Notes: generated by a model not told the origin, from the letters alone. A DNA stretch of 64,000 nt from Zingiber officinale (GCF_018446385.1 NC_055988.1:165552209-165616208); one strand, 5' to 3'; numbered from the stretch's first letter, positions 46,336 to 57,783 are shown. Translations and numbers: made by a program.

Positions 46336-49300
46336 CTACTGAGGAATTTACCAATCCCTTTGCGGAAGGTGGTGGAGGGATCTCGGATGACGAAGGGATC
46401 TCTGCTTATCCGATCACTGATGACAACGGGATCTCTGATTATCCCCATATTATTGCTTCTACCATAAATGATGAATGGATCTCGGACTACCCACAGTTGC
46501 AACAGCTTCAAGAAACTATTTATTCACAAGAAGCAGCTTCTAACTATCAGACCCCTGCTGATACCACTATGAACCCCGTCGGGTATCCACCTAATAGACA
46601 ACAAGTCAAGGAGGAGCCTGTAAGCCTAACACAACCACCAAGAGAACCCAGGGGAACCTTTAGAAGAAATGAAACCTCAGAATGGTGGAACCTACCAACT
46701 GCTCATCAACAGACAAGTGCAATCCTAACATTACCAACGCAATTAAATCGAGTTGAAGATGTTTTCCTACGATGGGAGGCTATAACCAAGAATGTTGTTG
46801 CTCTTCAAAATTTCTCTGATACACAAGACAAAGCTGACTTTATTGAAAATTTACTTGGGGAATCAGAAAGGCTCACCTGGATACAATGGCGTATGACTTA
46901 CCCAAATGAATATCAGGAGCTGATTAACGCAAATGAAGGAAGAAATGGAACTCAAAACATAATTTCTCAAATAAGAATGATATTCCTTCTTGAAGATCCA
47001 TTTCAAGGATCAACCGATATGCAAGATAGAGCCTACAGAGATTTAGAGAGACTCTCCTGTTCGCAGGTAAAAGATTTAATTCCATTTATGAATGAATACA
47101 TGAATCTTGCTGCAAAAACAGGAACGCTATTCACGGGACCAGAACTATCAGAAAAATTCTGGCTAAAACTACCTGGAGATCTTGGGAGAAGAATAAAAGC
47201 TGCATTTGAAGATAGATATCAAGGGAATACAATGGGAGTTCATCCTCGAGTAGTATTTACATACAAATATTTTGAGGAAGAATGCAAAAAGGCAGTTTTC
47301 AGTAGATCTCTTAAGGATTTAACCTTTTGTAGTCAAATTCCTATTCCTGGTTATTACAAAGATCCAAAAAGGAAATATGGAATTAGAAGATCTACCACTT
47401 ATAAAGGTAAATCTCATCAATCTCATGCACGCATTGAAAAGAAGAAACATCTAATAAGAAACAAGAAATGCAAATGCTTCCTTTGTGGAGAAGAAGGACA
47501 TTTCGCGCGGGACTGCCTAAAGGAGTATAAAAATGTAAAAAGAGTAGCTTTATTTGAAGGGTTGGAATTATCAGATGACTATGAAATCCTTTCTGTTAAT
47601 GAAGGAGAAGATCAATCAGATGCTATTTACAATATCTCAGAAGGCGAGGACCATCAGGTTAATTCTATCCTTAACTCAGAATTCCTTTGTGTTTTTATCG
47701 AAAACACCAATTCATATATGATAGGAAAATCTGGGGGATGGCAACCAATGGTAAAAATACCAAAAGCTCAACATGATTGCAATCATGTCTGGGAAATCAA
47801 TGGGGAAATAAATGCCCCATACTTAAGGTGTACCTGTTGCAAGAGGGAAACCATGAAGAAACACAGAATGCACTGCAGCTTATGCCATATCACATCTTGT
47901 GGGATGTGCACCAGGAACTACTTTGATATGACAATTCCTGTTGAAAGGTCTGTTCCTATACCCTTTATTCCAAATAATTTGATACAGGAGCAGCAAAACT
48001 ATATAGCATGGGCTAAAACAGAGATAAAAAGATTGAAGCAAGAAATATCAAGAATAGAATCTCTTGCAGAACATCAGCAAAATATCCTCCGGCAAGAATT
48101 TAATGAAGAGAAAGAAAAGATCATCGAGATAGCTAGTGTTGATAAGCTAGAAGTTGACATTGAAAATGAAGAACTCCGTTTAAGAAATGATGCCTTAGAA
48201 CTGGAAAATGCAGACCTTAAAAGAAGACTTCAAGAGACTAATGAAAAAGCACTTGGAGATAATGAAGATGATGAGAAAATAAATGTTTTCATTGACTCTG
48301 GAAGAGAGAAGGTATTCTCAGTGGAAGAAGCACAACAACCCAGAATAAAGAGTAATGGATTATTTAATTTAACAGTCGAACTAGACATCCCAGGAGTCGA
48401 CAAATTCAAAGTCAATGCAATTCCAGATACGGGGGCAACAACTTGTTGCATCAATCAGGTATCCATACCTCCCTCAGCTATTGAAGATAACACTTTTATT
48501 GTGAATTTTAGCGGAATTAATTTAAAGACTACAGCCAATAAGAAGCTGAAGTATGGAACCATGCTAATAGGAGAGCATTGCTTCCGGATACCATACACAT
48601 ATGCATTCCCTCTTACCCTTGGAGGTAACATAACAATGATTTTAGGATGTAACTTTATCAGGGCAATGTACGGAGGTGTCAGAATTGAAGGAGATAAAGT
48701 AACATTCTACAAGAATGTGACTACAATCAAAACCCAGCAGACCGTTCCTATAGCCCCTGCGATTGAAGAATTGGAGCTGGAAGAAGAAGAGTATAACCAA
48801 ATTCAAGAACAGATATGCATATGGAATCCCAGTCAAGGTTTGAAAATTTTTATCAAAGAACTAACGGATATGGGATATATCGGGGATAACCCTATGAAAT
48901 ATTGGGCTTCTAACAAGATACTTTGCAGGTTAGACTTAAAAAATCCTGATCTTGTTATTGAAGACAGGCCCCTCAAGCATGTGACACCCAAAATGCAAGA
49001 CTCTTTTCAACGGCATGTAAGTGCACTATTAAAACTGAAGGTGATAAGATCCAGTAGTAGCAAGCACAGAACAACTGCAATCATAGTATACTCTGGCACT
49101 ACTGTTGATCCACAGACAGGACAAGAAAGGAAGGGCAAAGAGCGCATGGTATTCAATTACAAGAGACTCAACGACAATATCCATAAAGATCAGTATAGTC
49201 TGCCTGGCATAAATACAATTATTCAGAGAGTGGGAAGAAGTAAAATCTATTCCAAATTTGATTTAAAAAGTGGCTTCCATCAAGTTGCTATGAGTCCTGA

Positions 49301-50639
49301 ATCCATCCCATGGACAGCTTTCTGGGTGTCGGATGGCTTATATGAATGGCTGGTAATGCCGTTCAGTTTAAAAAATGCCCCTGTAATTTTTCAACGAAAA
49401 ATGGACTGCTGCTTTAAAGGTACTGAAAAATTTATAGCAGTATATATTGATGATATTTTAGTTTTCTCAGAAAATGAAGAGGAGCATCAAGATCATCTTA
49501 AGGTACTTTTGAATATCTGCAAGAAAAATGGACTTATACTCAGTCCCACAAAAATGAAGATTGGAAGTCCTACAGTTGAATTTCTGGGAGCAACAATTGG
49601 GCAATCTAAAATAAAGCTCTAACCTCATATTATTTCAAAAGTTACGGATTTCAAAGAAGAAGAATTGAAGACAACAAAGGGACTAAGGTCATGGTTGGGT
49701 CTTTTAAATTATGCTCGTGCCTATATCCCTAACCTAGGGAAGATGCTCGGTCCTTTATATTCAAAAACATCACATACAGGAGAAAAACGAATGAATTCTC
49801 AGGACTGGTCCTTGGTTAGGCAAATAAAGAATGTAGTCCAAAACCTTCCAGAACTCAACATTCCACCAGTATCATGCTATGTTATTATTGAAGCAGATGG
49901 TTGCATGGAAGGGTGGGGAGGAATTCTCAAATGGAAACCCCACAAATTCGACCCCAAAACATCTGAACTGATTAGTGCTTATGCTAGTGGCAAGTTCTCC
50001 CCTCCAAAATCAACCATTGATGCTGAGATACACGCCGTAATGAACAGCCTCAACAATTTTAAAATATATTATCTTGACAAAGAGGAGGTTTTAATAAGAA
50101 CTGATTGTCAAGCAATTATCAGTTTTTTTAATAAATCAACCCAAAATAAGCCTTCTAGGGTTCGATGGGTAGCCTTCACCGACTTTATTACTGAGCTTGG
50201 GATTGACGTTCAATTCCAGCATATTGAAGGTAAAGATAATACCTTTGCTGATGCCCTATCTCGACTTGTTTGCTCTATTACAGGATCATGGACGCCTCAA
50301 GAAAAAGACTGTTCAGTCTTAGCACAAGTAGAGGAAGCATTGATACAGCTGGAGAAGAAGCCTGATACCAAGGCATCCCAACACCTGCAGGACCTTATCA
50401 ACTGCTGGACCAATATGAAGCACTCAGCGGAGGCAGGAGCCCAAGCCCAAGGATCTTTGGGCCGCAAGAAAAAGATCTCAGAGCCCATCTTGAAGACATT
50501 GAGTGAACTGCATCACGCCACGTCCTCAACAGTATATGGGAACTCAAGCTTATCAACGATGCCAAGAAAGCAGATTTTGAAGAATATCGAGGACAACTCA
50601 GAGGTGACCTCTACTTTAAAGATTCCCTTCCGGAAGTGA
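46336..50639 (+). pseudogene. Badnavirus ORF3 polyprotein fragment (coat, protease, RT, RNase H) with one premature stop
   Basis: One frame is open from the junction to a TAA at 49620-49622 (after SKIKL) and again to the natural stop at 50639. The coat region has the zinc knuckle CFLCGEEGHFARDC (47480-47521). The second Cys motif CX2CX11CX2CX4CX2C, specific to badnaviruses, is at about 47833-47916. The aspartic protease site is DTGA (about 48427). RT motifs are FDLKSGFHQV and YIDDIL (about 49445-49460). RNase H residues are in EADGCMEGWGG, TIDAEIHAVM, RTDCQAI and FADALSRL. In an intact virus the polyprotein is cut into coat protein and replication enzymes. The stop lies between RT and RNase H, so no complete RT-RNase H can be made. 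The frame is otherwise strikingly open for an integrated copy. Confidence 0.92.
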
Positions 50640-50988
50640 CAAAAGCTAAAGATGAATTATTGGATCTCTTTATTAAAGCTCAGAATATTTTGCAACGTGT
50701 AAGAGACACACCACCGTAAAAGAAGCATGGTGGACCAAGAAAATCCAAAAACCCAGACATCCAAATCTTACTCTTTAAAGATATTTTGGACTGAGCCCCA
50801 GGGAGCCGTCCATCTATCCTAAAGGATAATAATGACTCTAGCTTTCTCTTAATAATTGGACTAGCCTTAGCTGTAAAAGGACTAGCCTTAGTTGTAAAGG
50901 GTACGAAAAGAAAGAGATAAGGATACCCGTGAATGATGATGGGCCCCCTTGAGCACCCGATTCACCTATCTAACTCTCCTTACTTTTC

Positions 50989-50996
50989 TATATAAA
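50989..50996 (+). promoter_or_regulatory. Badnavirus intergenic promoter TATA box (plus copy)
   Basis: TATATAAA lies 350 bases after ORF3, with a GCTGGACACACACC-type start region downstream, as in badnavirus full-length transcript promoters. The same box occurs on the minus strand at 51344-51351 in the other copy. Confidence 0.7.
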
Positions 50997-51138
50997 CCCT
51001 TACTTAGCTCAATGCTGGACACACACCGCATCTCGGTACAAGTCCAACTCTGAGAAGCTTGTAAGTTTGTAAGCTTGTAATTTCCTTTTTAAGCAATTTC
51101 AGTCTTGTAAGCTTTTAATCTCTCTTTTGCTACATTAT

Positions 51139-51201
51139 CTGAAGTTGTTTGAAAAATATTATACCACGCTAATGCTTGATACCATTTTCAAACAACTTCA
51201 G
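51139..51201. repeat. Tail-to-tail junction of the two badnavirus copies (inverted repeat with primer-binding-site loop)
   Basis: The perfect arms CTGAAGTTGTTTGAAAA (51139-51155) and TTTTCAAACAACTTCAG (51185-51201) flank a 29-base centre. Outside the arms the inverted symmetry continues for more than 4 kb as the two viral copies. On the minus strand the centre begins TGGTATCAAGC (51184-51174). This is one base short of TGGTATCAGAGC, the tRNA-Met primer site that marks position 1 of badnavirus genomes. Confidence 0.85.
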
Positions 51202-51343
51202 ATAATGTAGCAAAAGAGAGATTAAAAGCTTACAAGACTGAAATTGCTTAAAAAGGAAATTACAAGCTTACAAACTTACAAGCTTCTCAGAGTTGGACTT
51301 GTACCGAGATGCGGTGTGTGTCCAGCATTGAGCTAAGTAAGGG

Positions 51344-51351
51344 TTTATATA
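51344..51351 (-). promoter_or_regulatory. Badnavirus intergenic promoter TATA box (minus copy)
   Basis: TATATAAA on the minus strand at the position equivalent to the plus-copy box. The sequence just upstream differs by an ~85-base loss. Confidence 0.65.
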
Positions 51352-51551
51352 GAAAAGTAAGGAGAGTTAGATAGGTGAACTAAGGCTAGTCCTTTTACAG
51401 CTAAGGCTAGTCCAATTATTAAGAGAAAGCTAGAGTCATTATTATCCTTTAGGATAGATGGACGGCTCCCTGGGGCTCAGTCCAAAATATCTTTAAAGAG
51501 TAAGATTTGGATATCTGGGTTTTTGGATTTTCTGGGTCCACCATGCTTCTT

Positions 51552-51980
51552 TTACGGTGGTGTGTCTCTTACACGTTGCAAAATATTCTGAGCTTTAATA
51601 AAGAGATCCAATAATTCATCTTTAGCTTTTGTCACTTCCGGAAGGGAATCTTTAAAGTAGAGGTCACCTCTGAGTTGTCCTCGATATTCAAAATCTGCTT
51701 TCTTGGCATCGTTGATAAGCTTGAGTTCCCATATACTGTTGAGGACGTGGCGTGATACAGTCCACTCAATGTCTTCAAGATGGGCTCTGAGATCTTTTTC
51801 TTGCGGCCCAAAGATCCTTGGGCTTGGGCTCCTGCCTCTGCTGAGTGCTTCATATTGGTCCAGCAGTTGATAAGGTCCTTCAGGTATTGGGATGCCTTGG
51901 TATCGGGCTTCTTCTCCAGCTGTATCAATGCTTCCTCTACTTGTGCTAAGACTGAACAATCTTTTTCTTGAGGCGTCCAT
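51552..51980 (-). CDS. Candidate overlapping badnavirus ORF at the 3' end of ORF3 (unnamed)
   Basis: An ATG at 51980 opens 142 codons (MDASRKRLFSLSTSRGSI...QRVRDTPP) in a different frame from ORF3. It overlaps the last ~115 codons of ORF3 and ends 80 bases beyond its stop. The product is mixed-charge, with a SRGRSPSPRIFGPQEKD stretch and a helical C-terminal half, and looks more protein-like than the overlapping ORF3 tail. In the plus copy the equivalent frame starts at 50288 but meets a TGA at 50363. Some badnaviruses carry extra ORFs near the ORF3 end, but no match to a named one was recognised. It may be a true accessory gene or a chance frame. Confidence 0.45.
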   Translation of the reverse strand: MDASRKRLFSLSTSRGSIDTAGEEARYQGIPIPEGPYQLLDQYEALSRGRSPSPRIFGPQEKDLRAHLEDIEWTVSRHVLNSIWELKLINDAKKADFEYRGQLRGDLYFKDSLPEVTKAKDELLDLFIKAQNILQRVRDTPP

Positions 51981-54900
51981 GGTCCTGTAATAGAGCAAAC
52001 AAGTCGAGATAGGGCATCAGCAAGGGTATTATCTTTACCTTCAATATGCTGGAATTGAACGTCAATCCCAAGCCCAGTAATAAAGTCGGTGAAGGCTACC
52101 TATCGAATCCTAGAAGGCTTATTTTGGGCTGATTTATTAAAAAAACTGATAATTTCTTGGCAATCAGTTCTTATTAAAACCTCCTCTTTGTCGAGATAAT
52201 ATATTTTAAAATTGTTGAGGCTGTTCATTACGGTGTGTATCTCAGCATCAATGGTTGATTTTGGAGGAGAGAACTTGCCACTAACATAAGTTATGCACTA
52301 ATCAGTTCAGATGTTTTGAGGTCGAATTTGTGGGGTTTCCATTTGAGAATTCCTCCCCACCCTTCCATGGAACCATCTGCTTCAATAATAACAATAGCAT
52401 GATACTGGTGGAATGTTGAGTTCTGAAAGGTTTTGGACTACTTTCTTTATTTGCCTAACCAAGGACCAGTCCTGAGAATTCATTCGTTTTTCTCCTGTAT
52501 GTGATGTTTTTGAATATAAAGGACCGAGCATCTTCCCTAGGTTCGGGATATAGGCACGAGCATAATTTAAAAGACCCAACCATGACCTTAGTCCCTTTGT
52601 TGTCTTCAATTCTTCTTCTTTGAAATCCGTAACTTTTGAAATAATATGAGGTTAGAGCTTTATTTTAGATTGCCCAATTGTTGCTCCCAGAAATTCAACT
52701 GTAGGACTTCCCATCTTCATTTTTGTGGGACTGAGTATAAGTCTATTTTTCTTGCAGATATTCAAAAGTACCTTGAGATGATCTTGATGCTCCTCTTCAT
52801 TTTCTGAGAAAACTAAAATATCATCAATATATACTGCTATAAATTTTTCAGTATCTTTAAAGCAGCAGTCCATTTTTCGTTGAAAAATTGCAGGGGCATT
52901 TTTTAAACCGAACGGCATTACTAGTCATTCATATAAGCCATCCGGCACCCAGAAAGCTGTCCATGGGATGGATTCAGGACTCATAGCAACTTGATGGAAG
53001 CCACTTTTTAAATCAAATTTGGAATAGATTTTACTTCTTCCCACTCTCTGAATAAGTATCTTGTTAGAAGCCCAATATTTCATAGGGTTATCCCCGATAT
53101 ATCCCATATCCGTTAGTTCTTTGATAAAAATTTTCAAACCTTGACTGGGATTCCATATGCATATCTGTTCTTGAATTTGGTTATACTCTTCTTCTTCCAG
53201 CTCCAATTCTTCAATCGCAGGGGCTATAGGAACGGTCTGCTGGGTTTTGATTGTAGTCACATTCTTGTAGAATGTTACTTCATCTCCTTCAATTCTGACA
53301 CCTCCGTACATTGTCCTGATAAAGTTACATCCTAAAATTATTGTTATGTTACCTCCAAGGGTAAGAGGGAATGCATATGTGTATGGTATCCGGAAGCAAT
53401 GCTCTCCTATTCGCATGGTTCCATACTTCAGCTTCTTATTGGCTGTAGTCTTTGAATTAATTCCGCTAAAATTCACAATAAAAGTGTTATCTTCAATAGC
53501 TGAGGGAGGTATGGATACCTGATCGATGCAACAAGTTGTTGCCCCCGTATCTAGGATTGCATTGACTTTGAATTTGTCGACTCCTGGGATGTCTAGTTCG
53601 ACTGTTAAATTAAATAATCCATTACTCTTTATTCTGGGTTGTTGTGCTTCTTCCACTGAGAATACCTTCTCTCTTCCAGAGTCAATGAAAACATTTATTT
53701 CCTCATCTTCTTCGTTATCTCCAAGTGCTTTTTCATTAGTCTCTTGAAGTCTTCTTTTAAGGTCTGCATTTTCCAGTTCTAAGGCATCATTTCTTAAACG
53801 GAGTTCTTCATTTTCAGTATCAACTTCCAGCTTATCAGCACTAGCTATCCTGATGATCTTTTCTTTCTCTTCATTAAATTCTTGCCGAAGGATATTTTGC
53901 TGATGTTCTGCAAGAGATTCTATTCTTGATATTTCTTGCTTCAATCTTTCTATCTCTGTTTTAGCCCATGCTATATAGTTTTGCTGCTCATGTATCAAAT
54001 TATTTGGAATAAAGGGTATAGGAACAGACCTTTCAACAGGAATTGTCATATCAAAGTAGTTCCTGGTGCACATCCCATAAGATGTGATATGGCATAAGCT
54101 GCAGTGCATTCTGTGTTTCTTCATGGTTTCCCTCTTGCAACAGGTACACCTTAAGTATGGGGCATTTATTTCCCCATTGATTTCTCAGACATGATTGCAA
54201 TCATGTTGAGCTTTTGATATTTTTACCATTGGTTGTCATCCCCAGATTTTCCTATCATATATGAATTGGTGTTTTCGATAAAAACACAAAGGAAGCATTT
54301 GCATTTCTTATTTCTTAGAATGTTTCTTCTTTTCAACGCGTACGAGATCGATGAGATTTACCTTTATAAGTGGTAGATCTTCTAATTCCACTTTTCGATC
54401 TTTTCGTAATAACCGTGAATAGGAATTCGACTACAAAGGTTAAACTTTAAATGATATACTCAAAGCAGCTTTTTATTCTTCCTCCAAGATCTTCCTGTTT
54501 TTGCAGAAGATTCATGTATTCATTCATAAATGGAATTAAATCTTTTACCTGCGAACAGGAGAGTCTCTCTAAATCTCTGTAGGCTCTATCTTGCATATCG
54601 GCCGATCCTCGAAATGGATCTTCAAGAAGGAATATCATTCTTATTTGAGAAATTATGTTTTGAGTTCCATTTCTTCCTTCACTTGCGTTAATCAGCTCCC
54701 GATATTCATTTGGGTAAGTCATACGCCATTGTATCCAGTGAGCCTTTCCGATTCCCCAAGTAAATTTTCAATAAAGTCACTTTGTCTTGTGTATCGTAGA
54801 AATTTCAAGAGCAACAACATTCTTGGTTATAGCCTCCTATAGTTAGAAGCTGCTTCTTGTGAATAAATAGTTTCTTGAAGCTGTTGCAACTGTGGGTAGT

Positions 54901-56962
54901 CCGAGATCCATTCATCATTTATGGTAGAAGCAATAATATGGGGATAATCAGAGATCCCGTTGTCATCAGTGATCGGATAAGCAGAGATCCCTTCGTCATC
55001 CGAGATCCCTCCACCACCTTCCGCAAAGGGATTGATAAATTCCTCAGTAGGCATCGTTGAGCTAGTGGTGGCTGTATCCTGTAGAGCCAAATATTGCAGA
55101 TAGTTGAGATAATCATCATCAGAGTCAGTTAACATACACAAGAAGTTTGTTGGTGGTGACTGTGAGTCCAGTTCTTGTTGTAATCGCCTTCTGTATTCTC
55201 GCGAATCCTGCAGCATTCATGCTGTTTGAGCTAAGGATGAAGCTATTGTTGGTGGTCCTTCAATAAGGTTTAGATACGCTTCTTCCTCGTAGAACTTATG
55301 TTGGGTAATACGATAATCCCTTGCCTTCCTACTTAAGGCTTCTAATCTTTTTTCGCTTGCAGTCTGAATAGCTTTGCCTTTAAGCTTCAAAGTGTCTTCT
55401 TTGCACAACATAGAAGTCATATTCTTGTGCACATTCTTCATCACTGCAACAATAATAACAACCAGTGCATTGAGGATTTGCTTTGTATTTAGAGCAAACC
55501 TGTATGGTTGTGGATCCAAAGCCTTGACCTCCTCTAGCTGTTTGTTGCAATGTCTCAACTTCTTTTACTTGAGGTGTAGCAATATGTTCAAGAATCAGCT
55601 GTGCTATACATTCCTGCTTCTCAATATAAATGTCTTCATTGGTTGTATTGTATGCCAGAATTTTGACTTCTCCTCTATAATCAGCGTCAATAACACCTCC
55701 CATAATAATAATACCTCTTAATGCTGCACTGGATCGGGGAGCTATACGTGCATACAATCCTTCTAGAACTTGAATGCATATCCCTGTCGTTAATAATATT
55801 TTTTCATAAGGGGCTATATTCTTTGCATAATCTACTGCTAGATCATATCCTGTTGCCCCAGGGCTTCTTCTTTTTGGTAACACAGCAGTTGCAGATATCC
55901 TTCTAACCAATAACTCTTCATCCCCTTTTCCTGTTTCAGTGAAAACTGCGATTATATGGTTAGTGATTTCTTCCTCATCAGATGGAACTTCTTCATCTTT
56001 AACATTATATGTTACTTGTGATGATAAGGTTGCTGCTTGATAAGTATCAAATTGTAATGAAACATTCCCATCTAAAAGATTCCGGGTATTTACCTCCGTA
56101 GGCTGCATGGGTATACTTACAGTTGACTGTCGTATGATCCAGTTATGTCCTTGGACTTCTCTGGTATTGTATCTTCTGCCAGGAAGAGCCCTGACTCCAT
56201 GACTTGTAAGATAGTCAACTACATTTTGTATGTTGTATGCAAAACCTACATTAGGAGTATTTGATAATCTTCCTACTAACCCTCTGGTGATTAGTAAATT
56301 GGCTTCTCCATTTCTCCAGTTTTCATATCCTCTTGTTAAAATAGACACTTGAATATTTTGATAAAAGTCAGCAATAGTTAACATAATGTCAGGTATAACA
56401 TATACCAGTTGGCTCCCATGAGTGAGATCAACTTCCATAGTAGCAAATATAGCTTAGTCTCCTTGCCATCGGTTGTCGCGGAAGACAATAAGAGCAGTGT
56501 TCCTTCTTCTTGCCTGTGAACAATTTGGATTCGTACCTGAATAACTCCCATATGAAGGAATCGCATTCCGCTTCTTTGTAATTGATTGAAGCTTTCAGGT
56601 TGAATAAAGGTTCTATCAACTTGATTGCTTGTAACAAGCATGGCTTCCTCTAATATGTGCATATATACCCTGTGGTGTGCATCATCTCTTCTGGAACGAT
56701 AAAGTACTTCTGCAGGGACTATGGATGCTCTCTCTTGCATTGAAAGCCTCAGCTGTACTTGAGGATCCATTTGTTGTTCAAGAGAATTGTTGAATATTCC
56801 TCCAGTAATTCTTCGGGTGATTCTTTGAAGACTTCTTTGTGCATTATACCGACGTCTTTAATTTTGGCGGTATTCTCTGACTTGATCTTCAAATAATGGT
56901 GCCTCCTCGGTCCTTGTCCTTGTAAGGGTTGTAACAGGAGGATTTGATGCTCGGGAAGTCAT
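51632..56962 (-). pseudogene. Badnavirus ORF3 polyprotein (movement, dUTPase, coat, protease, RT, RNase H), multiply broken
   Basis: The frame starts with an ATG at 56962 that overlaps the ORF2 stop (ATGA). An early TAA lies near 56863. A movement-protein region follows (VSILTRGYENWRNGEANLL, LVGRLSNTPNVGFAYNI), with a frame change near 56430. Next are a dUTPase domain (55509-55901), a Cys-rich patch (CTGCYYCC) and a frameshift near 55380. A TGA before MLQDSREYRRRL precedes the acidic pre-coat region, and the coat domain is truncated with losses. Then come protease (DTGA near 53550), RT (FDLKSGFHQV, YIDDIL) with a ~300-base deletion before it, a TAA at 52652-52654, and RNase H in broken frames. 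This copy alone shows the order movement-dUTPase-coat-protease-RT-RNase H. Not functional. Confidence 0.9.
55509..55901 (-). other. dUTPase domain within badnavirus ORF3
   Basis: All five trimeric dUTPase motifs occur in order in one open frame (residues ~180-310 of the 56438-55380 ORF): SPGATGYDLAVD, APRSSAAL, GGVIDADYRGEVKI, CIAQLIL and RGGQGFGSTT. The enzyme hydrolyses dUTP to dUMP and pyrophosphate and limits uracil in newly made viral DNA. It sits between movement and coat regions, and the domain itself has no stop. Most badnaviruses lack it; a minority are reported to have it. Confidence 0.85.
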
Positions 56963-57354
56963 TTCTTCAGCTTAGCCTTTTCTTCTTTGAGAATTAGAAA
57001 AAGATCCGTGAAGACCCTTAACTTTCCTTTTTCTTCTTTAGGCTTTTCTTGTATAGACAAGACCTTTATTTTCTCAGTCAGGCTTTGTATTATTGCTTCA
57101 GGCAAAGGTTGTTGTTGAGGAATTGTCTTTTCTTCAATTTTCTTGATTCTTTCTTCAAGGCTCTCAAGTTTTTCTAGTATAGTAACCAGAAGTTGTATCT
57201 GCGTATTAGCCTGTTTAATATTGCAGATATTGCTGCTAACGCCTCCTTTATAATCGGATGGTCTACAAAAACCAAGAGCTGGAGATTCTATTCCTTCCGT
57301 TGCTTGCAAGGCTTCCTTATAGGAGTTTGTAGCTTGAGTATTTATATAGCTCAT
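56959..57354 (-). CDS. Badnavirus ORF2 (virion-associated protein), intact frame
   Basis: 131 codons starting MSYINTQATNSYKEALQATE. The middle is a coiled coil (QLLVTILEKLESLEERIKKI) and the end is basic (KEEKAKLKK), as in badnavirus ORF2 products that bind nucleic acid and associate with particles. The ATG overlaps the ORF1 stop and the stop overlaps the ORF3 start (ATGA at both), the usual compact badnavirus arrangement for leaky scanning. The only viral frame in this window without visible damage. Expression in an integrated defective copy is unlikely. Confidence 0.8.
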   Translation of the reverse strand: MSYINTQATNSYKEALQATEGIESPALGFCRPSDYKGGVSSNICNIKQANTQIQLLVTILEKLESLEERIKKIEEKTIPQQQPLPEAIIQSLTEKIKVLSIQEKPKEEKGKLRVFTDLFLILKEEKAKLKK

Positions 57355-57783
57355 GCAGAAACCCAAGCTTCTACCTTATGTAGTAACCGTTTAACCTTGC
57401 TAAGTTTTTCTTTTAACTCCTCAGAAAGACGTAAGGCTTGTTCTTCTATGTGCTTAGGTCGTTCTGATATCTTAATGATAACTTCTTTTAATTGCTTCTC
57501 AGTTAAAGGCTTGCTTTCTAAAACTTCCTTAGTCAGGTTTTCTAGGGCTTTACTAATTTGTGATTTTCAGATTTCAAAGCCTTTATTTGTTCCTGGATTT
57601 GCTTAAAGTTCTTCAGATGAACTCTGCAAGATAGACAAATTCTATCGTAGACTACTGATATATTGTGAGCTAACTCTCTTTTTGTAGGCTGGGTCTGTTT
57701 TTGGGCAGGTCAAGGTATTCTAGGTTTGAAGTATGTGATTTAGTATACCATTCCTGTATTTGTTCTTCCCACCTTCTGGACAT
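57351..57783 (-). pseudogene. Badnavirus ORF1, frameshifted
   Basis: An ATG at 57783 begins MSRRWEEQIQEWYTKSHTS and continues NLEYLDLP, the conserved amino end of badnavirus ORF1 (DUF1319). A small insertion near AAAGAGAGTTAGC shifts the frame. Reading resumes as VYDRICLSCRVHLKNFKQIQ. A second frame change lies near 57555, after which a Lys/Glu-rich helical tail runs to the TGA overlapping the ORF2 ATG. The family is virion-associated in related viruses. Confidence 0.8.

Larger units (their letters stand above)
46336..51155 (+). mobile_element. Endogenous badnavirus, plus-strand copy, 5'-truncated
   Basis: A linear piece of badnavirus genome (Caulimoviridae) begins inside the coat-protein part of ORF3 and runs through protease, RT, RNase H and the 3' intergenic region to a palindromic junction at 51139-51201. 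ORF1, ORF2, movement protein and dUTPase regions are absent. The minus-strand copy to the right covers the same 3' part and is very similar. A TATATAAA box lies at 50989-50996. Its left edge abuts GT92 host sequence without an obvious target duplication, as is usual for pararetroviruses, which integrate without an integrase. Confidence 0.9.

Noticed and set aside
46186-46467. 93-codon ORF MPLFPITPSSDE...
   Set aside because: The adjacent frame carries the recognisable GT92 pattern (SRFEC..., AAQEIIR), and this frame runs across the host-virus junction.
50288-50362. Overlapping viral ORF in the plus copy
   Set aside because: The frame stops after 25 codons, so it is not listed as a gene; only the minus-copy version is open.
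53526-53747. Plus-strand ORFs across the minus viral copy (also 53141-53335, 54591-54842)
   Set aside because: They are antisense shadows of ORF3, and equivalent shadows occur in the plus copy on the opposite strand.
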